Assembly: GCF_913773635.1 (NCBI RefSeq)
Contig: NZ_CAJYGQ010000009.1
Span: 217,278-281,277, forward strand
Direction: 5' to 3'
DNA: 64,000 nucleotides
Origin: an uncultured Mucilaginibacter sp.
GTDB lineage: Bacteria > Bacteroidota > Bacteroidia > Sphingobacteriales > Sphingobacteriaceae
Made by a program: the position numbers and the translations under genes. The notes beneath the pieces are model-generated. The model made no database searches. It worked only from the letters and a program-made list of their open reading frames with translations, and was not told where the DNA came from. Of the stretch, positions 8,937 to 17,089 are shown piece by piece; the first letter of the stretch is position 1, and the number at the start of each line of letters is the position of its first letter.

Positions 8937-10859
8937 TTAATCGAAGTCTAATCCAAAAGTTTTTCTTAGCTCAAGAAGCTGCGGGTTTTTGGCTGCCATA
9001 TGCTGGAACTTCTCTATAGCCGTGTAAGGCTTTCTCACCACAACCAGTTCATCTACTTTGGTGTTCACCTCAATATCAAAATTGCGCAGCGTTGTGCGTA
9101 AATGATTCATCAACCCGGGCTTCTCATCCCTGAAAACTGCCTCTTGTGTACGGTTACTTATAATTAGTTCAAAAACATAAGGCTGCGTCATAACGGGCGC
9201 ACTTGTAGTAAGTATGGCCACAAGGGTTGATTTACCTTCGGCCTTTACCTTCGCTACATAATCATTCCAGCACTTTAAAAAATCGTCACTATTAAAGTTT
9301 TCCTTATCAGTACCGTATATATAAGGGTCTTCCTCTTCTTCAATTACGGTACCACCCGCTAAACCTCCCTTTAAAGACGGGCTTAAAGAAGGTGTACTTA
9401 ATAATGATGAAGCTAAGGGACGAATTGCCGCAGCTGCCTTTTCGGCCTCAGGTTGAGGCGAAGCAGATGGCAACGACTCGGTTTGATGCACCGGAGCTGA
9501 TTTTGGCTCATTACTACCGGTAGCACCTGACAGAGAAGGTGTAGCCGTTATTGAAGGAGTAGCACTTAAAGATGGCGTAGCCTGGTAAGTTTGCTTAGGC
9601 TCCTGCAATTGCGCTGATGCTGAAACCGGCTGTATCGGAGCCGTATTTGCTGCAACAGGCTCGGTTATCGGTGGTTTTGGTGCACTTTGCGGCGCGTTTA
9701 CGTTTGGTTCAGAGTTTTTTTTTAAGTCCTGACCGTTAACGGCTGGCATACTGGCTGCAGTAAAAGCTGCTTGCAAATGACATATTTTAAGTAAGGCAAG
9801 CTCAACCTGCAATCGTTGATTTTTACTTAAACGGTAGTTTAAATCACACTGGTTGGCAATATTCATGGCCGATAGCAGGAATGACGTGCTGGCCTGTTGT
9901 GATTGCTGTAAGTATTTTTGCCTTATGCCTTCGCTTACTTCAAGCAACTTTAACGTGGAACTATCTTTAGCTACTAACAGGTTACGCAGGTGGCCGCTTA
10001 AACCTGTAATGAAGTGACTGCCATCAAAACCATTTGTGAGAATTTCATCAAACAGCAATAGCGTGTTGGTGGTATCTTCTTTAAGCAGGCTATCGGTTAC
10101 GTTAAAGTAGTAATCGTAATCGAGAATATTAAGGTTTTCAATTACCGACCGATAGGTAACCTTGCCGCCCGAAAAGCTTACAATTTGATCAAACATTGAC
10201 AACGCATCGCGCAAGCCACCATCGGCCTTTTGGGCAATGATGTGCAAACCGTCGTCTTCGAAACCTATGCTTTCCTTCTGAGCTATGGAGGCAAGGTGAT
10301 TAGCCATATCCTCTACCCGGATGCGGTTAAAATCAAATATCTGACAACGCGAAAGTATGGTTGGGAGTATCTTATGCTTTTCGGTTGTGGCTAATATAAA
10401 TATGGCGTAGTTGGGCGGCTCTTCCAGCGTTTTCAGGAAAGCATTGAATGCCGCCTGCGATAGCATGTGAACCTCATCAATAATATACACTTTGTAACGG
10501 CCTGCTTGAGGCGGTATGCGTACCTGTTCTATCAGGCTGCGTATATCATCAACCGAATTGTTTGATGCGGCATCAAGCTCATGTACGTTAAAAGAATTAC
10601 CGTTTTGAAATGCACGGCACGAATCACACTCGCCACAAGCTTCACCATTAGGTTGTAAGTTGGTGCAATTAATGGTTTTAGCTAAAATTCGTGCACAAGT
10701 TGTTTTACCCACCCCACGCGGCCCGCAGAACAAAAATGCCTGCGCCAGCTGATTATTTTTGATTGCGTTTTTTAGAGTGTTGGTCACATGTTGCTGACCT
10801 ACAACGCTTTCAAAAGTAACAGGACGGTATTTACGGGCCGAAACAATAAAATTATCCAC
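8937..10859 (-). CDS. dnaX: DNA polymerase III subunit gamma/tau
   Basis: Clamp-loader ATPase of the replisome. I choose the GTG start at 10859 because it gives the usual N-terminus M-DNFIVSARKYRPVTF; the in-frame ATG at 10940 would add an implausible hydrophobic stretch. The protein is 640 residues. Walker A GPRGVGKTT is at 46-54, zinc-binding Cys at 65, 75, 78 and 81, then DEVHMLS (Walker B) and SRCQIF (sensor 1 and arginine finger region). The AAA+ and collar domains end near residue 370. A Pro/Ser/Thr/Ala-rich linker (about 385-540) with imperfect TPSLSA/TPSITA repeats joins a C-terminal tau domain (NSDDFLKCWNDYVAKV). A run of nine A encodes L379-K-K-N382 exactly at the core/linker border; see findings. 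Confidence 0.93.
   Translation of the reverse strand: MDNFIVSARKYRPVTFESVVGQQHVTNTLKNAIKNNQLAQAFLFCGPRGVGKTTCARILAKTINCTNLQPNGEACGECDSCRAFQNGNSFNVHELDAASNNSVDDIRSLIEQVRIPPQAGRYKVYIIDEVHMLSQAAFNAFLKTLEEPPNYAIFILATTEKHKILPTILSRCQIFDFNRIRVEDMANHLASIAQKESIGFEDDGLHIIAQKADGGLRDALSMFDQIVSFSGGKVTYRSVIENLNILDYDYYFNVTDSLLKEDTTNTLLLFDEILTNGFDGSHFITGLSGHLRNLLVAKDSSTLKLLEVSEGIRQKYLQQSQQASTSFLLSAMNIANQCDLNYRLSKNQRLQVELALLKICHLQAAFTAASMPAVNGQDLKKNSEPNVNAPQSAPKPPITEPVAANTAPIQPVSASAQLQEPKQTYQATPSLSATPSITATPSLSGATGSNEPKSAPVHQTESLPSASPQPEAEKAAAAIRPLASSLLSTPSLSPSLKGGLAGGTVIEEEEDPYIYGTDKENFNSDDFLKCWNDYVAKVKAEGKSTLVAILTTSAPVMTQPYVFELIISNRTQEAVFRDEKPGLMNHLRTTLRNFDIEVNTKVDELVVVRKPYTAIEKFQHMAAKNPQLLELRKTFGLDFD
9715..9723 (-). 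promoter_or_regulatory. A9 run in dnaX, candidate slippage site for a gamma subunit
   Basis: The coding strand reads GAC TTA AAA AAA AAC TCT GAA. Adding one A (or a -1 ribosomal slip) gives AAA CTC TGA, a stop after residue 383. Losing one A (or a +1 slip) gives a TAA stop after residue 386. Both products would contain the clamp-loader core and lack the linker and tau tail. Thermus thermophilus dnaX is known to make gamma by transcriptional slippage on an A9 run. Confidence 0.5.
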
Positions 10860-11030
10860 AGCCACTAAGTTAGGCAAATTTGCCGAAAGGGAAAATAGCG
10901 AGAAGGGAATGAGGTACAGTAAGTGGCCAAAAACCGGCACAGTAAAGCAAAGAAACTACTTACAATGCTATTGAGCTACAAACTTTAACCGTTTGTTGTT
11001 TAAGCGCATTTTGCCCAAATTGCGCATATC

Positions 11031-12116
11031 ATGAAACCCATCATCCGCAGAAATAATGCAAAACATATCAAATCAAAAGCAGAAGTAAAATATGAAAAAC
11101 TGTTAAGCCAGTTACAAGAACAGCAGCAATACAACAACAACTTGCAAAGCAGCCTGCAAACAGCGCAAGCCAAAGTGACCGCTGAGTTAGAGCCACTAAC
11201 CAAGCGATATTATGCGCTGCTGCGCAAATTGGTATTTGCTATTGACGGCGCTGCAAATAAATCAGTTATGGGCAAACAAAACAAGGGGTTGCTGGATGCT
11301 TATATGGCTGAAACATCAAGGTTTTTACTTAAAAGATTTGGCTACCAGGATACGCTACTTGCGGCTCTGTTGCTTAAATATAGCAATATCAATGCAGACG
11401 ATGTTGTTAGACATTACGAAGAGCAGTTTACATCGGCAAAATTCAGCCAAGTTTACGGCTTTAATATCAACTTTAAAGAGTTGGTTGAAAAAGGTGAGGA
11501 AAACTACTTTACCGAAAACAGGCATCACTTTATAAAAGCCAGGCAAACGCAACCAACTGCTGTTATTGAAAGCGAACCAGTGCAGGATTGGAGTAAAGAC
11601 AATAAAACTGCCGCAAGAAAAGAAGCAGATGATAAACTCCTGCATCGTGATGCACGAAGCGTATACATGCGGTTAATAAAAAAGTTCCATCCTGATTTGG
11701 AACGTGATGAAGACAAGCAGAACCTAAATACCGAGATTGTAAAAGAAGTTACCAAAGCATACCAGGAAAAAGACTTTTATACGCTCTTGAAATTACAGAT
11801 CAGATACTTGGATGAAAATGAAACCGAGGCTACGAATATGGCCGACATTATGTTGAAACGCTACAACAAAATATTGCAAAAGCAACTGGCCGAGTTGAAG
11901 CAAAAAATACAAATGCAGCAATACACCAGCGGCAATATGATTGAAGATTTTATAGATAATCACGGTAATTTTAGTCCGCAAAAATTTGCTACGCAACGCA
12001 ACTTTTTGAAGAAAAGAAATAACGCCTTAACGTCGGAAATCCAAACTTCTACCAAAAGCCCTGAAATTTGGTTAAATGGTTATTTGCATCTTTTAAAACT
12101 AAATCAAGATAAGTGA
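11031..12116 (+). CDS. J-domain-containing protein with N-terminal coiled coil
   Basis: 361 residues, cytosolic. Residues about 15-60 are Gln/Lys/Leu-rich and look like a coiled coil; 60-170 are helical and unrecognised. Residues about 205-260 look like a J domain: RSVYMRLIKKFHPDLERDED carries the invariant HPD tripeptide at 220-222, followed by a helix with VTKAYQEKDFYTLLKLQ. J domains stimulate DnaK ATPase. There is no G/F region or zinc finger, so it is not DnaJ itself but a specialised cochaperone, with the J domain internal. It is divergent from dnaX. Client unknown. Confidence 0.7.
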   Translation: MKPIIRRNNAKHIKSKAEVKYEKLLSQLQEQQQYNNNLQSSLQTAQAKVTAELEPLTKRYYALLRKLVFAIDGAANKSVMGKQNKGLLDAYMAETSRFLLKRFGYQDTLLAALLLKYSNINADDVVRHYEEQFTSAKFSQVYGFNINFKELVEKGEENYFTENRHHFIKARQTQPTAVIESEPVQDWSKDNKTAARKEADDKLLHRDARSVYMRLIKKFHPDLERDEDKQNLNTEIVKEVTKAYQEKDFYTLLKLQIRYLDENETEATNMADIMLKRYNKILQKQLAELKQKIQMQQYTSGNMIEDFIDNHGNFSPQKFATQRNFLKKRNNALTSEIQTSTKSPEIWLNGYLHLLKLNQDK

Positions 12117-12171
12117 TGCTCTTTTAAGCTTGCTTTTACATTTTACAAGCTCTACTACATACGCACATGTT

Positions 12172-12795
12172 TTACTTCAAAATTTCTATTTGGCTAATTT
12201 CCTTAACTTTATAATACCCTTTAGCACCGGGAAGGTATACTTCCATTTCCTGCCATTTTATCTTTAATTTCTTTCCGGCGTAAGTAACTGGTGAACCTGT
12301 AAATTTCTCGTAACCGGCAAATTGCCTTAGCCAAATAAAAGACTGTTCTTTGCCTGCAGCATCTGTAATTATAAAATAGTTAAAACCTTTATTATCTATG
12401 CGTTTTAATTTGCCTTGCGTTACGCCGCTACCGCTATTTACTTTACTATCTGAACCGGCCATAAGTGTAGCCAGTTTCATAAAGGCCGAACACTTGTTTT
12501 TAAGTAAACTTGCACCAATATCAGTTCCTATTTGATGCATTGCAGCATTATCCCCAAACTCAACACCCCGCTCTTTGGCTACATCCATCAGCAAAAAAGC
12601 ATAGCTCGTGAAACAATCCATAAATGCATCATTTGCCTCTTGTTTGGTGCTTATTTTGGTTAAGTCTATTTTTGCCAAACCAACACACAAACTATCAAGC
12701 AATTTTTGCTCAACCGGGCCGGGGGTTTTATTTTGCGCATTTACGTTAAAAGCGGCGAAAAGGAACAATAAAGCCGCAAGTAAAAAAGTTTTCAT
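12172..12795 (-). CDS. Exported protein of unknown function
   Basis: The ATG at 12795 gives 207 residues with a clean signal peptide (MKTFLLAALLFLF core, cleavage after NVNA before QN). An ORF extending upstream to 12867 has no signal-like N-terminus and is not favoured. The mature protein has three Cys (SLC, MDC, KNKC) in its helical first half and a beta-rich second half (GVTQGKLKRIDNKGFNYFIITD). No family recognised. It is probably periplasmic. Confidence 0.6.
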   Translation of the reverse strand: MKTFLLAALLFLFAAFNVNAQNKTPGPVEQKLLDSLCVGLAKIDLTKISTKQEANDAFMDCFTSYAFLLMDVAKERGVEFGDNAAMHQIGTDIGASLLKNKCSAFMKLATLMAGSDSKVNSGSGVTQGKLKRIDNKGFNYFIITDAAGKEQSFIWLRQFAGYEKFTGSPVTYAGKKLKIKWQEMEVYLPGAKGYYKVKEISQIEILK

Positions 12796-12937
12796 GTGAT
12801 AAGCTTTGAAAATATTAAGCCTACTAATATAAGTATATCGTGTCAGTTTGCATTGTAAAGCTGGCAACTCCTTTACACTCCCTGCATTCAGTCAATGAAT
12901 TACATTTAAAAGCCTTGCATATTAAATGATTTATTTC

Positions 12938-12945
12938 TACATTTG
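12938..12945 (+). promoter_or_regulatory. Bacteroidota-type -7 promoter box of the rpsF operon
   Basis: TACATTTG matches TAnnTTTG and lies 43 bases before the rpsF ATG, leaving a leader of roughly 35-40 bases. Confidence 0.6.
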
Positions 12946-12949
12946 CGTC

Positions 12950-12981
12950 CCCGTTTTGTACGGGAATTAATTAACAAAACG
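12950..12981 (+). promoter_or_regulatory. Possible structured leader of rpsF (S6/S18 autoregulation candidate)
   Basis: Two mutually exclusive stems are possible. CCCGT (12950-12954) can pair with ACGGG (12960-12964), or CGTTTTGT (12952-12959) can pair with ACAAAACG (12974-12981). In many bacteria the S6:S18 complex binds a leader RNA with an exposed CCG to repress its own operon. Whether this leader is a member of that class cannot be settled by eye. Confidence 0.3.
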
Positions 12982-12988
12982 TATTAAA

Positions 12989-13351
12989 ATGCAACAGTAC
13001 GAAACCGTAATCATTCTAACCCCGTTGTTATCAGACGAGGCTGCTAAAGAGGCAATTGCCAAATTTAGCAAGATCCTTACCGATAACGGAGCCGAAATTG
13101 TTCAAGAGGACAATTGGGGTTTGAGAAAATTAGCGTACCCGATTCAAAAAAAATCGACCGGGTACTACCACCTCACCGAATTCCGCGCTCCGGGTGAATT
13201 AATCAATAAACTGGAGATTGAATTTAAACGCGATGAGCGTGTTATGCGTTTCCTGACCATTGCTTTAGATAAAAACGCCATTGCTTACAACGAGAAAAAA
13301 CGTAGCGGCGCTTTCAACAAAAAACCTAAAACAGAGGAGGCTGCAGCTTAA
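12989..13351 (+). CDS. rpsF: 30S ribosomal protein S6
   Basis: 120 residues. It has the S6 start [14 protein letters not shown], the basic core [24 protein letters not shown] and the segment [14 protein letters not shown]. The C-terminal tail ([20 protein letters not shown]) is charged and disordered, as is common. S6 binds S18 on the platform of the 30S subunit. It is the first gene of the conserved rpsF-rpsR-rplI operon, with rpsR two bases downstream. Confidence 0.97.
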   Translation: MQQYETVIILTPLLSDEAAKEAIAKFSKILTDNGAEIVQEDNWGLRKLAYPIQKKSTGYYHLTEFRAPGELINKLEIEFKRDERVMRFLTIALDKNAIAYNEKKRSGAFNKKPKTEEAAA

Positions 13352-13353
13352 TT

Positions 13354-13617
13354 ATGGCAAACGATCAAATTCAATACGTTACCGCTCCTAAAGTGGACGA
13401 TAACCGCAAAAAATACTGCCGTTTCAAAAAGAACGGTATCAAATACATTGATTACAAAGACGCTAACTTTTTATTAAAGTTTGTTAATGACCAGGGTAAA
13501 GTATTACCACGTCGTTTAACCGGTACTTCATTAAAATTCCAGCGTAAAGTGGCTCAGGCTGTTAAACGTGCCCGTCACATTGGTTTATTACCTTACGTAA
13601 CCGACTCGTTAAAATAA
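13354..13617 (+). CDS. rpsR: 30S ribosomal protein S18
   Basis: 87 residues. It contains the family core KKYCRFKKNGIKYIDYKD and the C-terminal GTSLKFQRKVAQAVKRARH and IGLLPYV. A single Cys remains in KKYCRF, so no complete zinc site is present. S18 pairs with S6 on the 30S platform. It starts two bases after the rpsF stop and is followed 18 bases later by rplI. Confidence 0.97.
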   Translation: MANDQIQYVTAPKVDDNRKKYCRFKKNGIKYIDYKDANFLLKFVNDQGKVLPRRLTGTSLKFQRKVAQAVKRARHIGLLPYVTDSLK

Positions 13618-13635
13618 TAAAGGAGGATTAACAAA

Positions 13636-14079
13636 ATGGACATTATTTTAAAACAAGACGTTAAAAACCTCGGCGAGAAAGACGAAGTAGTTAAAGTAAA
13701 AGCCGGTTACGGTCGTAACTTTTTAATTCCTCAAGGTTATGGTATCCTGGCTACCGAATCGGCACGCAAAGTTCTAGCTGAAAACTTGAAACAAGCTCAG
13801 TTTAAACAAGACAAAATCCGTAAGGATGCTGACGAAGTTGCTGCCCGTTTAGAAGGTGTTAAATTAACAATTGGTGCTAAAGCCGGCGAAAGCGGTAAAA
13901 TATTTGGTGCTGTTAACACTATCCAGGTAGCTGACGCTTTGAAAAACCAAGGCTTTGATGTTGACCGTCGTCGCATCACTTTCAACGAGGATCCTAAATT
14001 TGTTGGTGAATATACCGCAACACTAAACCTTCACAAAGAGGTTAAAGTACAGGTTCCTTTTGAAGTTGTAGCTGAGTAA
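13636..14079 (+). CDS. rplI: 50S ribosomal protein L9
   Basis: 147 residues of normal length. The N-terminal RNA-binding domain has MDIILKQDVKNLGEKDEVVKV and the signature GYGRNFLIPQGYG. A long connecting helix (about 45-78) leads to the C-terminal domain with GKIFGAVNTIQVADAL. L9 sits at the base of the L1 stalk and helps keep the reading frame. One of the few clear Shine-Dalgarno-like sequences in the window (AAAGGAGG at 13619-13626) precedes it. Confidence 0.97.
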   Translation: MDIILKQDVKNLGEKDEVVKVKAGYGRNFLIPQGYGILATESARKVLAENLKQAQFKQDKIRKDADEVAARLEGVKLTIGAKAGESGKIFGAVNTIQVADALKNQGFDVDRRRITFNEDPKFVGEYTATLNLHKEVKVQVPFEVVAE

Positions 14080-14134
14080 TTTTTGATTTCACATTTCGGA
14101 ATGTGAATTTCGAACTTGAAAGAAAATATTAATA

Positions 14135-14162
14135 AAAGCCCTTTCCGCATGGAGAGGGCTTT
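14135..14162 (+). terminator. Terminator of the rpsF-rpsR-rplI operon
   Basis: AAAGCCCTTTCC pairs with GGAGAGGGCTTT (one G-T wobble) around a 4-base loop, followed by TTGTTATTTT. Confidence 0.8.
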
Positions 14163-14229
14163 GTTATTTTAGCAAAAAATTAGAAATCACCTGAACCTCT
14201 CTCTTGATAGAGGTTTGGGAAAGAACACC

Positions 14230-14925
14230 ATGGTACTCACTGGAATAAAAAAACTCATCTGGTATTTTGTTAAAATATTTTTGATAGCCTTTTTTGGTAT
14301 TACGATACTTTGGGTATTGCTTTACAAAGTGGTTAATCCTCCTGTTACCTGGCTTATGATTACCCGTGGCTTTGAGCGCAAGGCCGACGGCAAAACATGG
14401 AAAATTGATAAAACATGGAAAGATTTTGATGAGATATCAATTAACATGAAGAAAGCTGCGGTTGCGGGTGAAGATCAGGCTTTTTTAGAGCATAACGGTT
14501 TTGACTTCAAAGCCATTGAACGCGCTATTAAGAAAAATGCTAAAAGTAAAAAAGTAATTGGTGGCAGTACCATTTCGCAGCAAACCGCCAAAAATGTTTT
14601 CTTGTGGCCCGGTCGCTCGTGGGTGCGTAAAGGGTTTGAGGCTTACTTTACTTTGTTAATCGAGATCTTCTGGAGCAAGCAGCGCATTATGGAGGTATAC
14701 CTCAACGTAATAGAAATGGGCGACGGCATTTACGGTGCCGAGGCCGCAGCACAAGCTTACTTTCACAAGCCTGCCGCAACCCTCACGCGACGCGAAGCCG
14801 CAGCTATTGCAGCCATATTTCCTAGTCCGTTAAAACGTTCAGCAACTAATCCAACTAAGTTCATAAGACACAGGCGGTACTTAATAATGCAAAATATGAA
14901 ACGTTTAGGTCCATTAGACTTTTAA
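14230..14925 (+). CDS. mtgA: Monofunctional biosynthetic peptidoglycan transglycosylase
   Basis: The ATG at 14230 gives 231 residues; an in-frame TTG at 14215 would add five. One N-terminal membrane anchor (about residues 5-30) is followed by a glycosyltransferase family 51 domain. The catalytic Glu lies in [16 protein letters not shown], and the conserved [12 protein letters not shown], the [22 protein letters not shown] block and the [14 protein letters not shown] motif follow. It polymerises lipid II into glycan chains and has no transpeptidase domain. A 7-bp hairpin (14194-14215) lies just upstream of the start. Confidence 0.93.
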   Translation: MVLTGIKKLIWYFVKIFLIAFFGITILWVLLYKVVNPPVTWLMITRGFERKADGKTWKIDKTWKDFDEISINMKKAAVAGEDQAFLEHNGFDFKAIERAIKKNAKSKKVIGGSTISQQTAKNVFLWPGRSWVRKGFEAYFTLLIEIFWSKQRIMEVYLNVIEMGDGIYGAEAAAQAYFHKPAATLTRREAAAIAAIFPSPLKRSATNPTKFIRHRRYLIMQNMKRLGPLDF

Positions 14926-14952
14926 CGTCTAACCTATTTGACTTGCGCTGAA

Positions 14953-14988
14953 AAAAAAGGAGATGCTATGTATAGCATCTCCTTTTTT
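14953..14988 (+). terminator. Hairpin terminator after mtgA
   Basis: AAAAAAGGAGATGCTA (14953-14968) pairs perfectly with TAGCATCTCCTTTTTT (14973-14988), a 16-bp stem with a 4-base loop. Confidence 0.85.
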
Positions 14989-15083
14989 ATTTTTACATCC
15001 CCGCTCCCACCATTCACCGTTAAAAAGCAGCCATTCGCCGAAAAGTCCTTTATAAAAGCGCAAAGCTATAGTACTTTTACATC

Positions 15084-15845
15084 ATGGCAAAACAACCTAT
15101 TATCACTGTTAACAATCTGGTTAAACAATATGCCAACTTTACCGCAGTAAAAGGCATTAGCTTTGAGGTATACGAGGGCGAAATTTTTGGATTGCTTGGT
15201 CCTAACGGAGCAGGTAAAACCACTACCCTCGAAATTATTGAAACCCTCCGAACCAAAACCTCGGGTGAGGTTACGGTTGATGGTTTTTCGATAGACACAC
15301 AGGCCAACCAGATTAAACAGCGTATAGGTGTTCAGTTACAGGCTGCCGGTTACTATCCGGGCCTGAACCTTGTTGAGCTGCTCAACTTATTTTCAGGGTT
15401 GTATGGTGTACGCATCAACCCTATGGATATGCTTGCTAAGGTTGCATTAACTGATAAAGCCAAAGCTCAATATAAAACCTTATCAGGCGGTCAAAAACAG
15501 CGCTTTTCAATCGCCACAACCTTAATCAACAATCCTCGCATCATCTTTTTAGATGAGCCCACCACCGGACTGGACCCGCAGGCACGCCGCAACCTGTGGG
15601 AACTGATACGCGAGATACGAAGTGCGGGAACCACTGTGGTTATTACCACTCATTATATGGATGAAGCCGAAGAACTATGCGACCGCGTTGCCTTTGTAGA
15701 TGGCGGTCGCATAGTAGGCATCAACAGTCCGGATAGTTTTATTGATGAATTGGTAGCAGCCGGGTTTGAACGGAGAAAACAAGTAAAGCAGGCCAACCTA
15801 GAGGATGTATTTATTAACCTTACCGGCAAAGAATGGCGCGAGTAG
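15084..15845 (+). CDS. ABC transporter ATP-binding protein (ABC-2 type exporter)
   Basis: 253 residues with a complete ATPase. Walker A is GPNGAGKTT, the Q-loop region is VQLQAAGYYPGLN, the signature is LSGGQKQR, Walker B is IIFLDEPTTGLD and the H-loop is VVITTHYMDEAE. The similarity is to the DrrA/NatA/CcmA group of exporters. The C-terminus (ANLEDVFINLTGKEWRE) is typical of this subfamily. It pairs with the permease gene starting 76 bases downstream. Possible cargo includes drugs, lipids or ions; the sequence does not decide. Confidence 0.9.
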   Translation: MAKQPIITVNNLVKQYANFTAVKGISFEVYEGEIFGLLGPNGAGKTTTLEIIETLRTKTSGEVTVDGFSIDTQANQIKQRIGVQLQAAGYYPGLNLVELLNLFSGLYGVRINPMDMLAKVALTDKAKAQYKTLSGGQKQRFSIATTLINNPRIIFLDEPTTGLDPQARRNLWELIREIRSAGTTVVITTHYMDEAEELCDRVAFVDGGRIVGINSPDSFIDELVAAGFERRKQVKQANLEDVFINLTGKEWRE

Positions 15846-15921
15846 CACCCTCGCAAATAAGCAGCATCAATGCAATCACTCAATCAACTAACCTTTCTGT
15901 AATTCAATCAACCTTAAACCA

Positions 15922-17016
15922 ATGACCTCTTACAATAATACCCGCGCAACTCTTGCTATTGCAAAAGCCAGTTTACGTTCAATATTCCGCAGCCCATCGG
16001 CAGTGGTGTTTAGCCTGCTGTTTCCCTTGATATTCATTGTCATTTTTGCCAATATTGGTGGCGGAGCGGTATCGGTTGATGTAGGACTAGCCAAAAGCTC
16101 GGACACGCTCAATCCAATATACCAGCTACTTAAAAACTACAAGGTTGTTCGCATTATAACTAAGCAAAGCCAGGCCGAAATGAATAAAAATCTTGATAAA
16201 GGCAGCCTGGATGCCATTATTGATATACAAAAGCGCAATGGCTTACCTGCATTTACTATTGATGTAAAGTACACAGCTGCATCTCAGGAGAAAGGGAATA
16301 TGCTGCGCTCAATGCTCAAAAGTTTACTATACCAATTTAACACACAAGCCATGCCTAACAATGCGCAAAAGGTTGCCACCATGACGGAAACAACCATTAA
16401 GGGCCGCGAGTATAAATACATTGACTTTATTTTGCCGGGTCAGTTAGGATTTTCGTTACTTAATATAGGTGTATTTGGTACTGCATTCGTTTTTTTAAGC
16501 CTGCGCCAAACCCTGGTTATTAAGCGCTTCTTTGCTACACCGGTGAAACGGTACAGCATTATAACGGGCGAAATGCTGGCACGGGTAAGCTTTGCCCTTT
16601 TAGGAGCTATTGTTATTATAAGCGTTGGCCATTTTGCTTTTGGCTTTACCTTAGTTAATGGCATAGTAACCGTGTTAAACATGCTACTGCTCTCCTTTGC
16701 AGGCTTAATTATATTTATGGGTTTTGGTTTCATCATATCAGGTGTTGCTAAAAATGAAACCAGCATCCCGCCGTTATCCAACATCATCACCTTACCTCAA
16801 TTTTTGCTTTCAGGAACGTTTTTCTCAACCGCAGCCTTTCCATCATGGTTACAGCCTGTTAGTAATGCACTACCGCTTACCCATTTAAATAATGCTATGC
16901 GTAAAGTAGCTTTTGAAGGCGCCGGCTTGGGCGATGTTACCCATCAGCTGTTAATACTTTTGATATGGGGCATAGGCATCTATGCAGTAGCCATAAAAAC
17001 CTTTAAATGGGAATAA
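15922..17016 (+). CDS. ABC-2 type transporter permease
   Basis: 364 residues. One N-terminal membrane helix (about 25-47) is followed by a large extracytoplasmic domain (about 48-165), then five membrane helices in the second half, the ABC-2 permease layout with conserved ITGEMLARVSFALLGA and SNIITLPQFLLSGTFF near the C-terminus. It forms the membrane part of the exporter whose ATPase is encoded just upstream. No accessory membrane-fusion or TolC-like gene is nearby. Confidence 0.88.
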   Translation: MTSYNNTRATLAIAKASLRSIFRSPSAVVFSLLFPLIFIVIFANIGGGAVSVDVGLAKSSDTLNPIYQLLKNYKVVRIITKQSQAEMNKNLDKGSLDAIIDIQKRNGLPAFTIDVKYTAASQEKGNMLRSMLKSLLYQFNTQAMPNNAQKVATMTETTIKGREYKYIDFILPGQLGFSLLNIGVFGTAFVFLSLRQTLVIKRFFATPVKRYSIITGEMLARVSFALLGAIVIISVGHFAFGFTLVNGIVTVLNMLLLSFAGLIIFMGFGFIISGVAKNETSIPPLSNIITLPQFLLSGTFFSTAAFPSWLQPVSNALPLTHLNNAMRKVAFEGAGLGDVTHQLLILLIWGIGIYAVAIKTFKWE

Positions 17017-17046
17017 TATTTTCTTAACAATAATTTCATATTACTA

Positions 17047-17054
17047 TATATTTG
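17047..17054 (+). promoter_or_regulatory. Bacteroidota-type -7 promoter box
   Basis: TATATTTG matches TAnnTTTG, 35 bases before the ATG at 17090. A 9-bp inverted repeat (17058-17082) lies exactly where the transcript would begin. Confidence 0.55.
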
Positions 17055-17057
17055 CGC

Positions 17058-17082
17058 CTTTGTTAATCTTTTCTTAACAAAG
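17058..17082 (+). promoter_or_regulatory. Perfect 9-bp inverted repeat at the predicted 5' end of the DUF2490 mRNA
   Basis: CTTTGTTAA (17058-17066) and TTAACAAAG (17074-17082) flank a 7-base spacer, immediately after the -7 box and 7 bases before the ATG. The 12-mer TTTTCTTAACAA (17069-17080) also occurs upstream of the promoter at 17019-17030. It could be an operator or a stabilising 5' stem. Confidence 0.4.
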
Positions 17083-17089
17083 CCGTTAT

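Noticed and set aside
10860..10940. N-terminal extension of DnaX to the ATG at 10940
   Set aside because: It would add a 27-residue hydrophobic stretch not seen in DnaX; the GTG at 10859 gives the standard DNFIVSARKYRP start.
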